From NCBI GenBank assembly GCA_910574185.1, contig CAJSZQ010000001.1, positions 186,001 to 250,000 of the forward strand: DNA of 64,000 bases, read 5' to 3'. A program made the translations under genes and the position numbers. The notes under the pieces were generated by a model. That model was given only the letters and a program-made list of their open reading frames with translations. It was not told the origin of the DNA and made no database searches. Of this stretch, positions 55,650 to 64,000 are shown piece by piece. This stretch comes from Lachnospiraceae bacterium (lineage in GTDB: Bacteria > Bacillota > Clostridia > Lachnospirales > Lachnospiraceae). Position 1 is the first letter of the stretch. Every line of letters begins with the position of its first letter.

Positions 55650-56125
55650 TGGATTTAAAAATTACAAATAATATAGATAATAATATATTTTCAACCCATG
55701 TCACTGTTGATGCGCTGGGCACAGAGCAGCTATCAGAGGATGAAGAAAGGGAATTAATTTCTAATTTCCCTGTTAAATTGGCATATAGAAATCTTAAATT
55801 TGCAAAGAATATAAAAATTAATGGTACAGTTCCAGAAATTACTGATGAAGAAGTTGATAACACATCTGTAGTATCTGTCTCGCTGCCAGCTCTGTCAAAT
55901 AAAGAAATATTTATTAATGAAGAATTTGACGCATATTACAAGATTGATTATACGAAAATATCTCCTGCAGTAATTGATGGCAAAGTCATTACTTCTAGAG
56001 AAATTGCTTCACAGGCCTATTGTTTAATCTTCTCTCAGGTAATTTGTGATGCGGTCAGAGATATTATGGATGAATTACGAAAGAAAGCTCCTGCGTTTGA
56101 AGGAGAAAGTATCGTATCAGTGTAA
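55649..56125 (+). CDS. Hypothetical protein
   Basis: 158 residues (MDLKITNNIDNNIFSTHVTV). Beta-rich first half ('PVKLAYRNLKFAKNIKINGT', 'SVVSVSLPALSNKEIFINEE'), helical end ('SQVICDAVRDIMDELRKKAP'). The pattern could suit a virion or scaffold protein but no family is recognised. Overlaps the upstream gene by one base. Confidence 0.6.
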   Translation: MDLKITNNIDNNIFSTHVTVDALGTEQLSEDEERELISNFPVKLAYRNLKFAKNIKINGTVPEITDEEVDNTSVVSVSLPALSNKEIFINEEFDAYYKIDYTKISPAVIDGKVITSREIASQAYCLIFSQVICDAVRDIMDELRKKAPAFEGESIVSV

Positions 56126-56141
56126 TAGACAATATTTAATT

Positions 56142-56170
56142 GGAGAGTAGTAATATCTGCTACTCTCCTA
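56142..56170 (+). terminator. GGAGAGTA hairpin, copy 3
   Basis: GGAGAGTAG and CTACTCTCC pair around TAATATCTG, followed by TATCATATG, just before tRNA-Ser(GCT). Confidence 0.6.
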
Positions 56171-56176
56171 TCATAT

Positions 56177-56266
56177 GCAGATATAACCCTAATTGGTAAG
56201 GGAGAAGATCGCTAATCTTCCAGTAATCATCTTTTTGGTGGTGTTTGTGTTCAAACAATATCTGCG
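56177..56266 (+). tRNA. tRNA-Ser (GCT), atypical
   Basis: Acceptor GCAGATA with TATCTGC and a long variable arm (CATC...GGTGG) fit a class II serine tRNA; anticodon stem GAAGA/TCTTC gives the loop TCGCTAA with anticodon GCT. Position 33 is C, where T is almost universal, and the T arm (TTGT...ACAA) pairs poorly. It may be degenerate or specialised. Confidence 0.65.
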
Positions 56267-56271
56267 TTTCT

Positions 56272-56365
56272 GGTGACGTACCGAAATCTGGTTATAACGG
56301 CGCTGACTTGAAATCTGAAGTGTCATGAAAAACATGACCTATGGGTTCAAATTCTACCGTCACCG
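56272..56365 (+). tRNA. tRNA-Ser (TGA)
   Basis: Acceptor GGTGACG with CGTCACC, loop CTTGAAA (anticodon TGA), strong variable arm GTCATG/CATGAC, and T loop TTCAAAT. The anticodon stem has two mismatches (GCTGA/TCTGA). Reads TCA and related codons. Confidence 0.75.
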
Positions 56366-56446
56366 CTTCAAATAAGCATTTTATGTGGTAATTTGTATTT
56401 ACACTTTTATGATTATACTCTATAATAAATCATGAGGGTGATAACT

Positions 56447-57160
56447 ATGGATAAATTTGCAGAAAAATTTAATACATTTGACATATTTACTATGTTGATT
56501 CCTGGTATATGCATTTCTTCTTTATTTTGTATATCTTTATCATTCAATTATTATAGTTTATGGATAAAGATGGGGAATGAAAAATATTTAATTTTTATTA
56601 TATTTAGCTATTTTTGTGGTATTATTTATCAAGAACTTGGTACAATGTTTGATAAAAAATTTTTATATAAAATATTGTATAAAGGCAATCCTAGAGAAAT
56701 ATTTCTTTTAGAAAATGGACATGATACCATTCTTAATGAAGAGTTATTTTTCAGAAGTGCTTTAAAAATAAAAGAATATATTATTACTAATCTTCATATA
56801 CAAATTAATAGTAATATGACCGAAAACGAAGAAAAAGACTTAAATTCTTTGATTTTCGGCTATTGTTTAAATTTATCTGAGATTAATAATTTAACAGGGA
56901 AATCTGAAAAAATGATTATGCTTTCGGAAATGAGTCGTTCGTTATTTTGGGGATGTATATCAACTATCATATTGAATATTTTTATGATTATTATTTGTCC
57001 GTCATTTTGTATATTTTATTGTGTTGAAATATTTTTTCTTTTTATCGCATCTTATATTTTTATTCAAAGAAAAAAGCGGTATGAAAAATATCGAATTAGA
57101 ATATTATTAAGAACTTTATTATTACATATATATAAGCCAACACAACTCCCCACAGTATAA
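56447..57160 (+). CDS. Membrane protein with two pairs of helices
   Basis: 237 residues from ATG at 56447 (MDKFAEKFNTFDIFTMLIPG), chosen because GAGGGTGAT lies 6-8 nt upstream. Two membrane helices near the start ('ISSLFCISLSFNYYSLWI', 'YLIFIIFSYFCGIIYQEL'), a cytoplasmic-like middle, and two more near the end ('CISTIILNIFMIIICPSF', 'CVEIFFLFIASYIFIQ'). This build is seen in unnamed bacterial membrane proteins, including some beside defence genes. It lies between tRNAs and terminase genes, an accessory position. Function unknown. Confidence 0.6.
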   Translation: MDKFAEKFNTFDIFTMLIPGICISSLFCISLSFNYYSLWIKMGNEKYLIFIIFSYFCGIIYQELGTMFDKKFLYKILYKGNPREIFLLENGHDTILNEELFFRSALKIKEYIITNLHIQINSNMTENEEKDLNSLIFGYCLNLSEINNLTGKSEKMIMLSEMSRSLFWGCISTIILNIFMIIICPSFCIFYCVEIFFLFIASYIFIQRKKRYEKYRIRILLRTLLLHIYKPTQLPTV

Positions 57161-57177
57161 TGTGGGGAGTATACTTT
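57145..57177. terminator. Terminator overlapping stop codon
   Basis: ACTCCCCACA and TGTGGGGAGT pair perfectly around GTATAA, followed by ATACTTTT. The TAA stop of the membrane protein is in the loop. Between here and 57361 nothing else is visible. Confidence 0.8.
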
Positions 57178-57360
57178 TAAAAGACATATCGTTTAAACTA
57201 TGAAAAGTTTATCTTTAAAAGAATTGATTGATTAATTCATTATAATAAATTGAACAACCAATTATAAAATGTAACAATTTGATTACGAAATAAAAAACTT
57301 AATAGAATAATCATTATTATGATTACAATATAAGCTAGAAAATTAGAATCTTCACTTTCT

Positions 57361-58140
57361 TCATCCATCATTAGATTTCTCTTCCTTTTCTTGAATAATA
57401 TAGCTATTTAAATATATCAAGTTTTCTATAATAGAAACATTATTTTTTATATAGAAATTTTCTTCATATAAATATAGTGCCTTATTTAAAAATCGAATAA
57501 TAATAAGAATAATAATTGAAGAAAAAATCAAAAAAACAAGAAATTTTATTGCCTCAAAAAAAGAAAAGTGATTAAAATAAGTTTGAACAAATATATCCCA
57601 AATTGGCAATATCATTATACTAATAACTACTAAAATGGTAATTTTTTTCTTTTCTATTTTATCTATTCTTTTTTCAAGCTGTTGATTTATTATTTCAATT
57701 TCTTTTATAGTATAATTTCTATCATTATAATATTCCTTTAACAATTTGAATCTTATATCTTGAATCATCAAATGTTTGCATTTTGTCTTATTATCTATAT
57801 ATTTTAATAACATTAAAGTACATATACAAGTAAGCAAACAACAAAATCCACAAATTTTTTCATAAAAGTAGTCTACGCGAAAATAAACAAGCAGTATATA
57901 GATTACTAATATAAACACAGAATTTAATAATGATATTATTGTTAAGAAATATTTTCTATTTTCATCTTTATACACTAGTTTATAAACACCAAGATTTTTC
58001 TTAGCATACAGAATCAAATTGTTTATATCCGTATCATTAATAATTTTCATATCTATAATTATATCAAATATTACAACTAAATCAACTATTTCACAAAATA
58101 ATTTACTATTATATTTAAATGTAAGACCTCCGATTTCCAC
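57361..58140 (-). CDS. Minus-strand membrane protein
   Basis: 259 residues, or 229 from ATG at 58050 (MKIINDTDINNLILYAKKNL), which starts the more conserved-looking part. Four hydrophobic helices in two pairs ('LTIISLLNSVFILVIYILLV', 'ICGFCCLLTCICTLMLL', 'ITILVVISIMILPIWDIFV', 'KFLVFLIFSSIIILIIIRFL') with a coiled region between ('IEIINQQLEKRIDKIEKK'). Encoded opposite to the block, so it is a separate accessory unit. No ribosome site is obvious for either start. Confidence 0.5.
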   Translation of the reverse strand: MEIGGLTFKYNSKLFCEIVDLVVIFDIIIDMKIINDTDINNLILYAKKNLGVYKLVYKDENRKYFLTIISLLNSVFILVIYILLVYFRVDYFYEKICGFCCLLTCICTLMLLKYIDNKTKCKHLMIQDIRFKLLKEYYNDRNYTIKEIEIINQQLEKRIDKIEKKKITILVVISIMILPIWDIFVQTYFNHFSFFEAIKFLVFLIFSSIIILIIIRFLNKALYLYEENFYIKNNVSIIENLIYLNSYIIQEKEEKSNDG

Positions 58141-58200
58141 TCAAAAATGAGAATTCAACTCTTTCTGTGGTTTTATTAAAAATATATTTTAATTAAAGAG

Positions 58201-58341
58201 GTGAATAAAATAAAAAAATATAAATGGTGGGAAACCCCTTTTTCTGACGCTAAAGGATTTTACAAAATTAACCCAGCTCTTATAGGCGGAATTATTTCAC
58301 TAACTGTAGTATTGATATTAACAATGATTTTGCCTCTGTAG
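58201..58341 (+). CDS. Very small membrane protein
   Basis: 46 codons from GTG at 58201 (or a later ATA): NKIKKYKWWETPFSDAKGFY then 'INPALIGGIISLTVVLILTM'. GAGG touches the GTG, so the start is unclear. Its 3' 50 bp are antisense to the end of the gene at 58292. Tentative. Confidence 0.4.
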   Translation: MNKIKKYKWWETPFSDAKGFYKINPALIGGIISLTVVLILTMILPL

Positions 58342-58783
58342 AAAACATTCCTAAAATAAATGTTATTATTCCAACACTAATTGAAACCATCATTGTATTC
58401 CTCCAATAATGTTTATTGTTTTCTTTAAGCATTCTATTTGATGTTTCTAATTCTGCATTTATATTTCTTAATTGCTCCAGTTCATCCGTTTGAGAATCAA
58501 TTGTTTTATTCAATACTTCTATTTGTGCATTACATTTTAAGTTCTCATAATGAATAGATTTTAATTCTGCATTTGCGTTTTCTAGCATACCAGATAATTC
58601 ACTGATCTTTTCATTCTGCTCTTCCAATATCCTATTAGTTTTATGTATCGGATTTGGCATTATATTTGCACTTGGAACTGTTTGAATATCCAATTTAGGC
58701 AAGGGTGCATCTTGCATAAGAACTTCAATATCTGTATTCTGAAAAAGATTATGAGTCGGAATCAAATTATTCGTTATTGACAT
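58292..58783 (-). CDS. Coiled-coil protein with C-terminal membrane anchor
   Basis: 163 residues from ATG at 58783 (MSITNNLIPTHNLFQNTDIE), with GAGGATTTC upstream. An extended N-terminal segment ('MQDAPLPKLDIQTVPSANIM'), a long coiled coil (about 55-130, 'RILEEQNEKISELSGMLENA', 'ETSNRMLKENNKHYWRNTMM') and a C-terminal membrane helix ('VSISVGIITFILGMFS'). Minus strand, convergent with the 46-residue gene. Function unknown; could be an exclusion or anchoring protein. Confidence 0.55.
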   Translation of the reverse strand: MSITNNLIPTHNLFQNTDIEVLMQDAPLPKLDIQTVPSANIMPNPIHKTNRILEEQNEKISELSGMLENANAELKSIHYENLKCNAQIEVLNKTIDSQTDELEQLRNINAELETSNRMLKENNKHYWRNTMMVSISVGIITFILGMFSTEAKSLLISILQLVK

Positions 58784-58865
58784 AATAGAAATCCTCTTTC
58801 TTTTTAATGCCGAATCAAGTATAACATATAACTGATAATTATAAAAGAACAACATAAATATTTTC

Positions 58866-58938
58866 CTGAATATGGGACAATTGGTAGTCAGATGGTTTTG
58901 GGAACCAGACGTTATAGGTTCGAGTCCTGCTATTTAGA
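58866..58938 (+). tRNA. tRNA-Pro (TGG)
   Basis: Acceptor CTGAATA with TATTTAG, D arm GGAC/GTC, anticodon loop TTTGGGA (anticodon TGG, G37) on stem ATGGT/ACCAG, T loop TTCGAGT. It lacks an encoded CCA. Reads CCA. Confidence 0.8.
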
Positions 58939-59010
58939 TTTCAAACAGTCATTACGACTGTCTTTTTTAATTGAATAAAAAATTAATAAAAAAGAAAGGA
59001 TGGTGAGCAT

Positions 59011-60024
59011 TTGACTCAAGGAAAATTAACTAAAGAAGAACGTATTCGTGAGTCAATGAACTCACCTAAAAAAATAGATATTACTGTTGACATTAAGATA
59101 CCAAGGTCCGCAGAGCAATTTGATCCAAAGAAACATAAATATAAATGTTCCTGCTGTGGAAAGGGTTTTAATGGACAACAGAAAAATAATTTTCAAAAAT
59201 CTAACAGTCCGCTCTTTCAAGCTAATGATGGGTTTTTGCCTTGGTGTAAGGAATGTACTGATCGCTATTTGATTTCATTATCTTCATTCTATTCAAATAA
59301 CGAGGAACATGCTATTGAGCATTTTTGTCAGCAAGTAGATTGGGTGTATGATATTGAACCTCTGAAGTGTGCGAGGGAAATATCCAGTGACAGATCCCGA
59401 ATTAGTCATTATGCTGCTAAAAAGAATTTGAATGTTGGAAATAGAAAAACTTATTTTGATACACTGAAGTATAATTATGAACAAAAACAAGATAATATTG
59501 TTACTTCTCGTGAACAGGCGAAATCAGAAGAATCTACTATTACTGCTTCTGCTGTTGACAGGTGGGGCGTTGGATTCAAGGAACAGGATTATAAAAATCT
59601 TGATGAACATTATCGTATGCTAAAAAAGAATAATCCAAATGCAGATAATAACCAAGAAATTTTTATCAAAGATTTATGTAATATCAATATGCTTAAAATT
59701 CATGCATTACAGAATGGCGATTCAAAAGAGTATGCTTCTTTGGTTGAACAGTATGCCAAAACCTTTAAACAGGCAGGTTTAAGAACAATAGAAGAAAAGG
59801 ACAATAGTAACAATGAGACATTTGGTGTAACTTTAGCAACTATTTCTGAATTTACACCAGAAGAATTTTATAAAGATAAAAAATTATATGAGGATTGGGA
59901 TGAATTAGGTGATTATTTTGATCGTCACATATGTAGACCTATGAAAAATCTTATGTTTGATAAAAATGTAAGAGATAAAGAATTTTTTGTTTCTGATGGT
60001 GAAGATAATGAAAACGATGAATAA
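59011..60024 (+). CDS. Zinc-finger protein before large terminase (small terminase candidate)
   Basis: 337 residues from TTG at 59011 with AAAGGATGG upstream (TQGKLTKEERIRESMNSPKK). A zinc site at 'YKCSCCGKGFNGQQ' (about 46-59) with 'PWCKECTDRYLISLSSFY' (about 83-100), then helices. The C-terminal half has 'WDELGDYFDRHICRPMKNL'. Proteins with this Cys pattern precede the large terminase in SPbeta-type and other large Firmicutes phages. DNA recognition for packaging is a plausible role. Its end overlaps the terminase start. Confidence 0.6.
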   Translation: MTQGKLTKEERIRESMNSPKKIDITVDIKIPRSAEQFDPKKHKYKCSCCGKGFNGQQKNNFQKSNSPLFQANDGFLPWCKECTDRYLISLSSFYSNNEEHAIEHFCQQVDWVYDIEPLKCAREISSDRSRISHYAAKKNLNVGNRKTYFDTLKYNYEQKQDNIVTSREQAKSEESTITASAVDRWGVGFKEQDYKNLDEHYRMLKKNNPNADNNQEIFIKDLCNINMLKIHALQNGDSKEYASLVEQYAKTFKQAGLRTIEEKDNSNNETFGVTLATISEFTPEEFYKDKKLYEDWDELGDYFDRHICRPMKNLMFDKNVRDKEFFVSDGEDNENDE

Positions 60025-61834
60025 TCAAACACCTACAGACGAAAATCAACTATCACTATATAAAAATTTCCCTTCTACTCATTATCTTAGTAATCAAAAT
60101 AATGTTTTACATACAATCGCTTGGTGTTCATTCTGGCGCAGAAATTTACATTTATTTGTACGAGATTACCTAAAATTATCCCTTTATCCCTATCAACAAA
60201 TAGCAATATATAAAATGGGTATATCCAATTTTATTTGTATGATTGCAAGTCGAAATGATGCAAAATCTTTTATTATTGCTCTCTATGCCTGTTGTAGATG
60301 TATCCTCTACCCTGGGACATTATTTGTTATTGGTAGTGCCACTAAGGGTCAAAGTAAGTTGATGGTAAGTGCAAAAATTCAAGATGAGTTAATGCAATGG
60401 TCTAAACCATTATCTGCTGAAATAGAAAAAGTCAGTACAAGTATGAATGATACATATGTAAAATTTCGTAATACTTCAAAAATAATTGTATATACAGCCA
60501 ATGACAATGCTAGAGGAAATCGTAGTCACGCAAGCTGTAGAGAAGAATTTCGACAAATAGACAAAAAAATTGAGGACTCTGTTATTTCGCCTTTCCAAAC
60601 AGTTAGAAATAGACCATATATGAGAAAAAATATAGGAAATAAACTATATGGTGACATTTCTATATTACAAGAAAATCCTGTTGATATTTATATTTCTAGT
60701 AGTTGGATCGATGATGGTAACTGGATGTGGGGAATTGTTGACCAAGCATTTAATGGAATGTTAAAGAATGACGGTTCTGTTTTACTTACATTTGATGAAA
60801 GTATTACTTTAAAGCATCATTTGAAAACAATGAAGCAAATGAAGCGTGAGAAGAAAAAGCAAGACCCTGTAACATGGAAAACAGAGTTTCTAAATCTCAA
60901 AGTTAAAGATTCTCTTTCGTCATACTTTACATATAAAATGCTAATGGATAGACAAGTATCAAAACACGTATTCTATCCCAAAAATATATTAGATTTTAAA
61001 AGTAGCAGAAGAAATAAATATGCAATTCCAAAACAAGATAATGAAGTCAGAGTAATATCAAATGATATCGCATTTGTAGCAGGTCAGAAGAATGACAATT
61101 CTGTTTATAGCTGTATTCGTGCTATCCCTGAAAATATTACATATGAAACAAATAATGGTTCAGTAGAAATAAAACAAGGATACCGGCGACAATATCCCTA
61201 CATTGAATCAAATCAACTTGGTGACACTACGAAACAAGCAATCAGAATTAGGCAATTATATGAAGATTTTGAATCTGACTTTATTGTTATTGATACTAGA
61301 AATGGTGGTTTGCAGGTACTTTATACGCTTGAAAAAGTATTATATGATGAAGAACGTGGTATTGAATACTCTCCGCTTTGTTGCATGAACAATGAGGATT
61401 ATGCAAAGGTGTGTATTGATCCAGGTGCCAAAAAATGTATATATGCTATAAATGCAACTCAAACTCTAAATAGTGATATTGCTATATCTTTCAGAAAAAA
61501 TCTTGTTGAAAATAAAATTGATTTCTTAGTTAATTTTAATATTGCAAAAGAGGAAATATTACAAAATAATAAAGAGTATATCGAAGAAGTTGATGTTGAA
61601 AAACAAGTTGAATTTGAAAGACCATTTCTTGAAACACAAGCAATGATTAGTGAATGTGCAGAGCTTCAATATGAAAAAATGCCACAAACGGGAGTTATAA
61701 AAATTCAAGAAAAAGGAAAAAACCGAAAGGATAGATATACAAGCTGTTCTTACGGTTCATATTTTATTGACCAGTTAGAATTAGATATGCTAGGATCATC
61801 ATCTGATTACGATTATTCAGTTTTAATCAATTAG
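60017..61834 (+). CDS. Terminase large subunit (right block)
   Basis: 605 residues from ATG at 60017 (60008 also possible). ATPase: degenerate P-loop 'CMIASRNDAKSFIIALYAC' (about 66-84), Walker B-like 'SHASCREEFRQIDK' (about 168-181). The nuclease part begins 'EVRVISNDIAFVAGQKNDNS' (about 335-354) and 'ESDFIVIDTRNGGLQVLYTL' (about 412-431), each with conserved Asp. It is clearly different from the left-block terminase. It overlaps the upstream gene by 8 bp. Confidence 0.85.
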   Translation: MNNQTPTDENQLSLYKNFPSTHYLSNQNNVLHTIAWCSFWRRNLHLFVRDYLKLSLYPYQQIAIYKMGISNFICMIASRNDAKSFIIALYACCRCILYPGTLFVIGSATKGQSKLMVSAKIQDELMQWSKPLSAEIEKVSTSMNDTYVKFRNTSKIIVYTANDNARGNRSHASCREEFRQIDKKIEDSVISPFQTVRNRPYMRKNIGNKLYGDISILQENPVDIYISSSWIDDGNWMWGIVDQAFNGMLKNDGSVLLTFDESITLKHHLKTMKQMKREKKKQDPVTWKTEFLNLKVKDSLSSYFTYKMLMDRQVSKHVFYPKNILDFKSSRRNKYAIPKQDNEVRVISNDIAFVAGQKNDNSVYSCIRAIPENITYETNNGSVEIKQGYRRQYPYIESNQLGDTTKQAIRIRQLYEDFESDFIVIDTRNGGLQVLYTLEKVLYDEERGIEYSPLCCMNNEDYAKVCIDPGAKKCIYAINATQTLNSDIAISFRKNLVENKIDFLVNFNIAKEEILQNNKEYIEEVDVEKQVEFERPFLETQAMISECAELQYEKMPQTGVIKIQEKGKNRKDRYTSCSYGSYFIDQLELDMLGSSSDYDYSVLIN

Positions 61835-61850
61835 CGAAAGGAGACGACAA

Positions 61851-63488
61851 ATGCCTGAAGAAGTAAAACGCAAGAGGGGTCGCCCTCCTAAAAATAAGCC
61901 TACTACTCCACCCATAGCAGAAGCAAACAATACTAATCCGCAAAACAGTCCTATTGATTATGAGTTTAACTCATATTCGTATCATCATCTATTTGAATCA
62001 ATTTTTAGCTGCGGAGTATATGATTACTTTACAAAGGAAGAAATTGATTCAGTCCTGAGAAACCCTATTGGAAATCACGAAACAGCAATTAAATTATCTG
62101 AATTTGTATATGGTAAAAATGGTATTGTAAGCAATTCTATAGATTACATGACTGCACTTCTGACTCTTGATAGAATCGTCACTTGTAAAAGTAAAGCCCA
62201 GAAAGCGAAAGTAAAAAAAGATTTAATGAAGTCTACATTAGATACTATTGATGATAAGGCTTTCATTCGTGATGCCTTGTTCACAGAAATGTTGGATGGA
62301 ATAGCCTTCTACTATTTTGAAACTACGGAAAAATCTGTAGACCGTAGAAAGTTTATGACAGATTACGATGTGGAAAACATTATAGAAATTAATGACTTTG
62401 GTCTGAATGCTTCTATTATAACTTTGCCTTGGCAATACACAAAAATTGTTGGTAAGAAAAATGGACGATTTGTATTGGCATTTAATCTAAGATATTTTGA
62501 TGATTTCACTGGGGAAGATTTAATCAGAAAATTAAGGAAATATCCAAAAGAGATTGTTGATGGATACAATCAGAAAAAGAATACCGATACATCAGGTGAT
62601 TGGTTAGTTCTTAATCCAGATAGAACAATGTGCAGAAAAATCAAGTGTAAAAACGTTGAGGCTTGGGGACGAAGCCTTGTAATTGCAGCTCTGTCAGATG
62701 TACTGTACAAAGACTATTTCATAGATACCAAACGAAACGTTCTTGATGAGCTGAATAATCGTGTTATCTATGAAGTGTTCCCTGAAAATAAACAAGGTAC
62801 TGGATCTACATTAACCAAGAAGCAGCAGGAAGATCAGCATAATGCCGTAAAGGGTGCAGTTTTACGTAAAAATAGTCGTGGTGGAGTGAGTTTTATGTCG
62901 TTGGCTGCTGGGACTAAATTGGATTCAATAGATGTTTCCACAGATATTTTTGACAAAAAGAATGAATCTGATATGAATAATGATATTGCTGTTGATTTGG
63001 GTATTTGTGCATCATTAATTGGTGCAATGTCCAGCGGGACATTTGCCGGTTCTACTTCTAACTTAGAAATGATAACCGCACAATTATACACATGGGCTTG
63101 TGAATGGAAAAATGAATTAGTCCATGTAATAAATAAAAATCTAATTAACGAATCAAAAAACAAAGTAGATATATACTACTTTCCTACTTCTTTTGTTAAT
63201 CGAAAAGAATTCTTTGAAATGATGAAGGATTTATATACTTCTGCATCTGGTTCTATGACATTCCTAATCGCAAGTACAGGCGTTGATCCTGATGTTTATA
63301 TGAGCGTAATGGATTCTGAAATCGAGGACGGTATATATGAAAAATATCCGCCACACCAAACGGCATGGACATCTAATAATGATACTAGAAATGAAGGCGG
63401 CAGACCTAAAACAGATAATCCATCTGAAAACACTATAAAGTCTCAAACCAATAATGGAAACGCCCTGCCAAGCCCAAGCGACAAATAA
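61851..63488 (+). CDS. Portal protein (right block)
   Basis: 545 residues between terminase and prohead protease. It has 'LFTEMLDGIAFYYFETTEKS' (about 137-156), 'FNLRYFDDFTGEDLIRKLRK', 'LVLNPDRTMCRKIKCKNVEA' and 'SLIGAMSSGTFAGSTSNLEM' (about 386-405), which fits the portal crown-stem region. The N-terminus 'EVKRKRGRPPKNKPTTP' (about 4-20) is an AT-hook-like segment, unusual for a portal; the C-terminus is a Ser/Asn/Pro-rich tail. AAAGGAG precedes the ATG. Confidence 0.75.
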   Translation: MPEEVKRKRGRPPKNKPTTPPIAEANNTNPQNSPIDYEFNSYSYHHLFESIFSCGVYDYFTKEEIDSVLRNPIGNHETAIKLSEFVYGKNGIVSNSIDYMTALLTLDRIVTCKSKAQKAKVKKDLMKSTLDTIDDKAFIRDALFTEMLDGIAFYYFETTEKSVDRRKFMTDYDVENIIEINDFGLNASIITLPWQYTKIVGKKNGRFVLAFNLRYFDDFTGEDLIRKLRKYPKEIVDGYNQKKNTDTSGDWLVLNPDRTMCRKIKCKNVEAWGRSLVIAALSDVLYKDYFIDTKRNVLDELNNRVIYEVFPENKQGTGSTLTKKQQEDQHNAVKGAVLRKNSRGGVSFMSLAAGTKLDSIDVSTDIFDKKNESDMNNDIAVDLGICASLIGAMSSGTFAGSTSNLEMITAQLYTWACEWKNELVHVINKNLINESKNKVDIYYFPTSFVNRKEFFEMMKDLYTSASGSMTFLIASTGVDPDVYMSVMDSEIEDGIYEKYPPHQTAWTSNNDTRNEGGRPKTDNPSENTIKSQTNNGNALPSPSDK

Positions 63489-63564
63489 AATAATTCAAAT
63501 AATAATGGGAGGCTTATAATCATAGGTTTCTTTTATTATACAAAATTTTAGGAGGTAAATGACA

Positions 63565-64000
63565 ATGCCTATTTTTGAATTATCTTCAAAAAAACATAAG
63601 AATGGTCGCAGACCGTTTAAAGCAAGTCTTTACGAGTTACAGCCTCCTGAATGTGTAGTCGATGATGTCGGAACTAAATATAACAAAAACGGGATAACCT
63701 TTTTGGAAGAATATGCCTCACAAACACTTGATAGTATCAAAGATATGAGCGTCAGGGTCGAATTTATTGATGATGAAAGGACTATGATTTTAGCTCATGG
63801 TGATACTGGTGTAAGTGATGATGGATTGCCCCTATTTAACAATGCTACTACCATCGGACATTTTATTAAAGGATATATTGCGGATATTACATTGAATGGT
63901 GAAACTAAACGATGCGTATGTGGCGATGGATATCTTGATGAAATGGCATATCAGCCATTTATACAGTCATTGGAGACTCAATTAAACAATGGTAATTCTG
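63565..64000 (+). CDS. Prohead protease-like protein (3' end outside window)
   Basis: 145 residues visible (MPIFELSSKKHKNGRRPFKA). 'MILAHGDTGVSDDGLPLFNN' (about 74-93) shows the His context of a prohead protease or its relative, and 'ATTIGHFIKGYIADITLNGE' continues the beta fold. Start chosen by AGGAGGTAAATGACA upstream. Located after the portal, as expected for the maturation protease. The catalytic Ser region is not in the window. Confidence 0.55.
   Translation, partial: MPIFELSSKKHKNGRRPFKASLYELQPPECVVDDVGTKYNKNGITFLEEYASQTLDSIKDMSVRVEFIDDERTMILAHGDTGVSDDGLPLFNNATTIGHFIKGYIADITLNGETKRCVCGDGYLDEMAYQPFIQSLETQLNNGNS

Noticed and set aside
41218-64000. Alternative genetic code or suppressor tRNA
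   Set aside because: TAA, TAG and TGA all end normal genes in this block, and none of the clear tRNAs has a stop anticodon.

Overview
The window is entirely phage-like: no bacterial housekeeping gene is visible, and both halves look like DNA of phages infecting Clostridia (Lachnospiraceae-type relatives), judging from strong AGGAGG ribosome sites and protein families common in gut Firmicutes phages. It falls into two blocks that point away from a roughly 0.5 kb AT-rich junction near 40.7-41.2 kb. All three stop codons are used in the usual way, so the standard bacterial code applies.

Left block (1-40.7 kb, almost every gene on the minus strand, visibly more GC-rich). In transcription order (right to left) it has: an array of tiny genes and a tRNA-like element (40.7-32 kb), most built as cassettes with a repeated 25-bp element before the gene and a near-identical hairpin terminator after it; four DUF6353-type membrane-associated paralogues and a methyltransferase-like protein; a cell-wall hydrolase; the replication module, with a 1401-aa protein that joins an SF3 helicase, an archaeo-eukaryotic primase domain and a family B DNA polymerase, followed by ssDNA-binding protein, RNase H and an SF2 helicase; a LemA protein with a membrane partner; small regulators and enzymes (HAD phosphatase, P-loop ATPase, DUF4406); a noncoding structured region with a possible iteron cluster (15.8-16.7 kb); two PD-(D/E)XK nucleases; a single-chain RNA polymerase-like protein with a DFDGD motif; then the packaging and head genes (small terminase, HNH, large terminase, portal, protease-capsid fusion, head-tail and tail proteins). 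The tail module continues past position 1.

Right block (41.2-64 kb, mostly plus strand, strongly AT-rich). It starts with small genes, a cytidine deaminase-like protein, a CoiA-like nuclease overlapping a second RNA polymerase-like gene with the variant motif DFDSD, two HU-type proteins (one apparently starting at AUA), a tRNA-Asn, a metallophosphoesterase, a GIY-YIG homing endonuclease, an antirepressor, a tyrosine recombinase, a candidate type I toxin-antitoxin pair, tRNAs for Lys, Ser (two) and Pro, three membrane-protein genes in an accessory stretch, and then its own zinc-finger protein, large terminase, portal and prohead protease (cut by the window end).

Because terminase, portal, prohead protease, RNA polymerase-like and tRNA-type functions occur once in each block, the window most likely joins two different phage genomes of a broadly related type (tandem prophages, a recombinant, or an assembly join) rather than one phage. 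The most interesting signals are the repeated 25-bp element with its terminator cassettes, the three-domain replisome fusion, the two RNA polymerase-like proteins, a strand-specific TTATATT heptamer, and unusual structured noncoding DNA.
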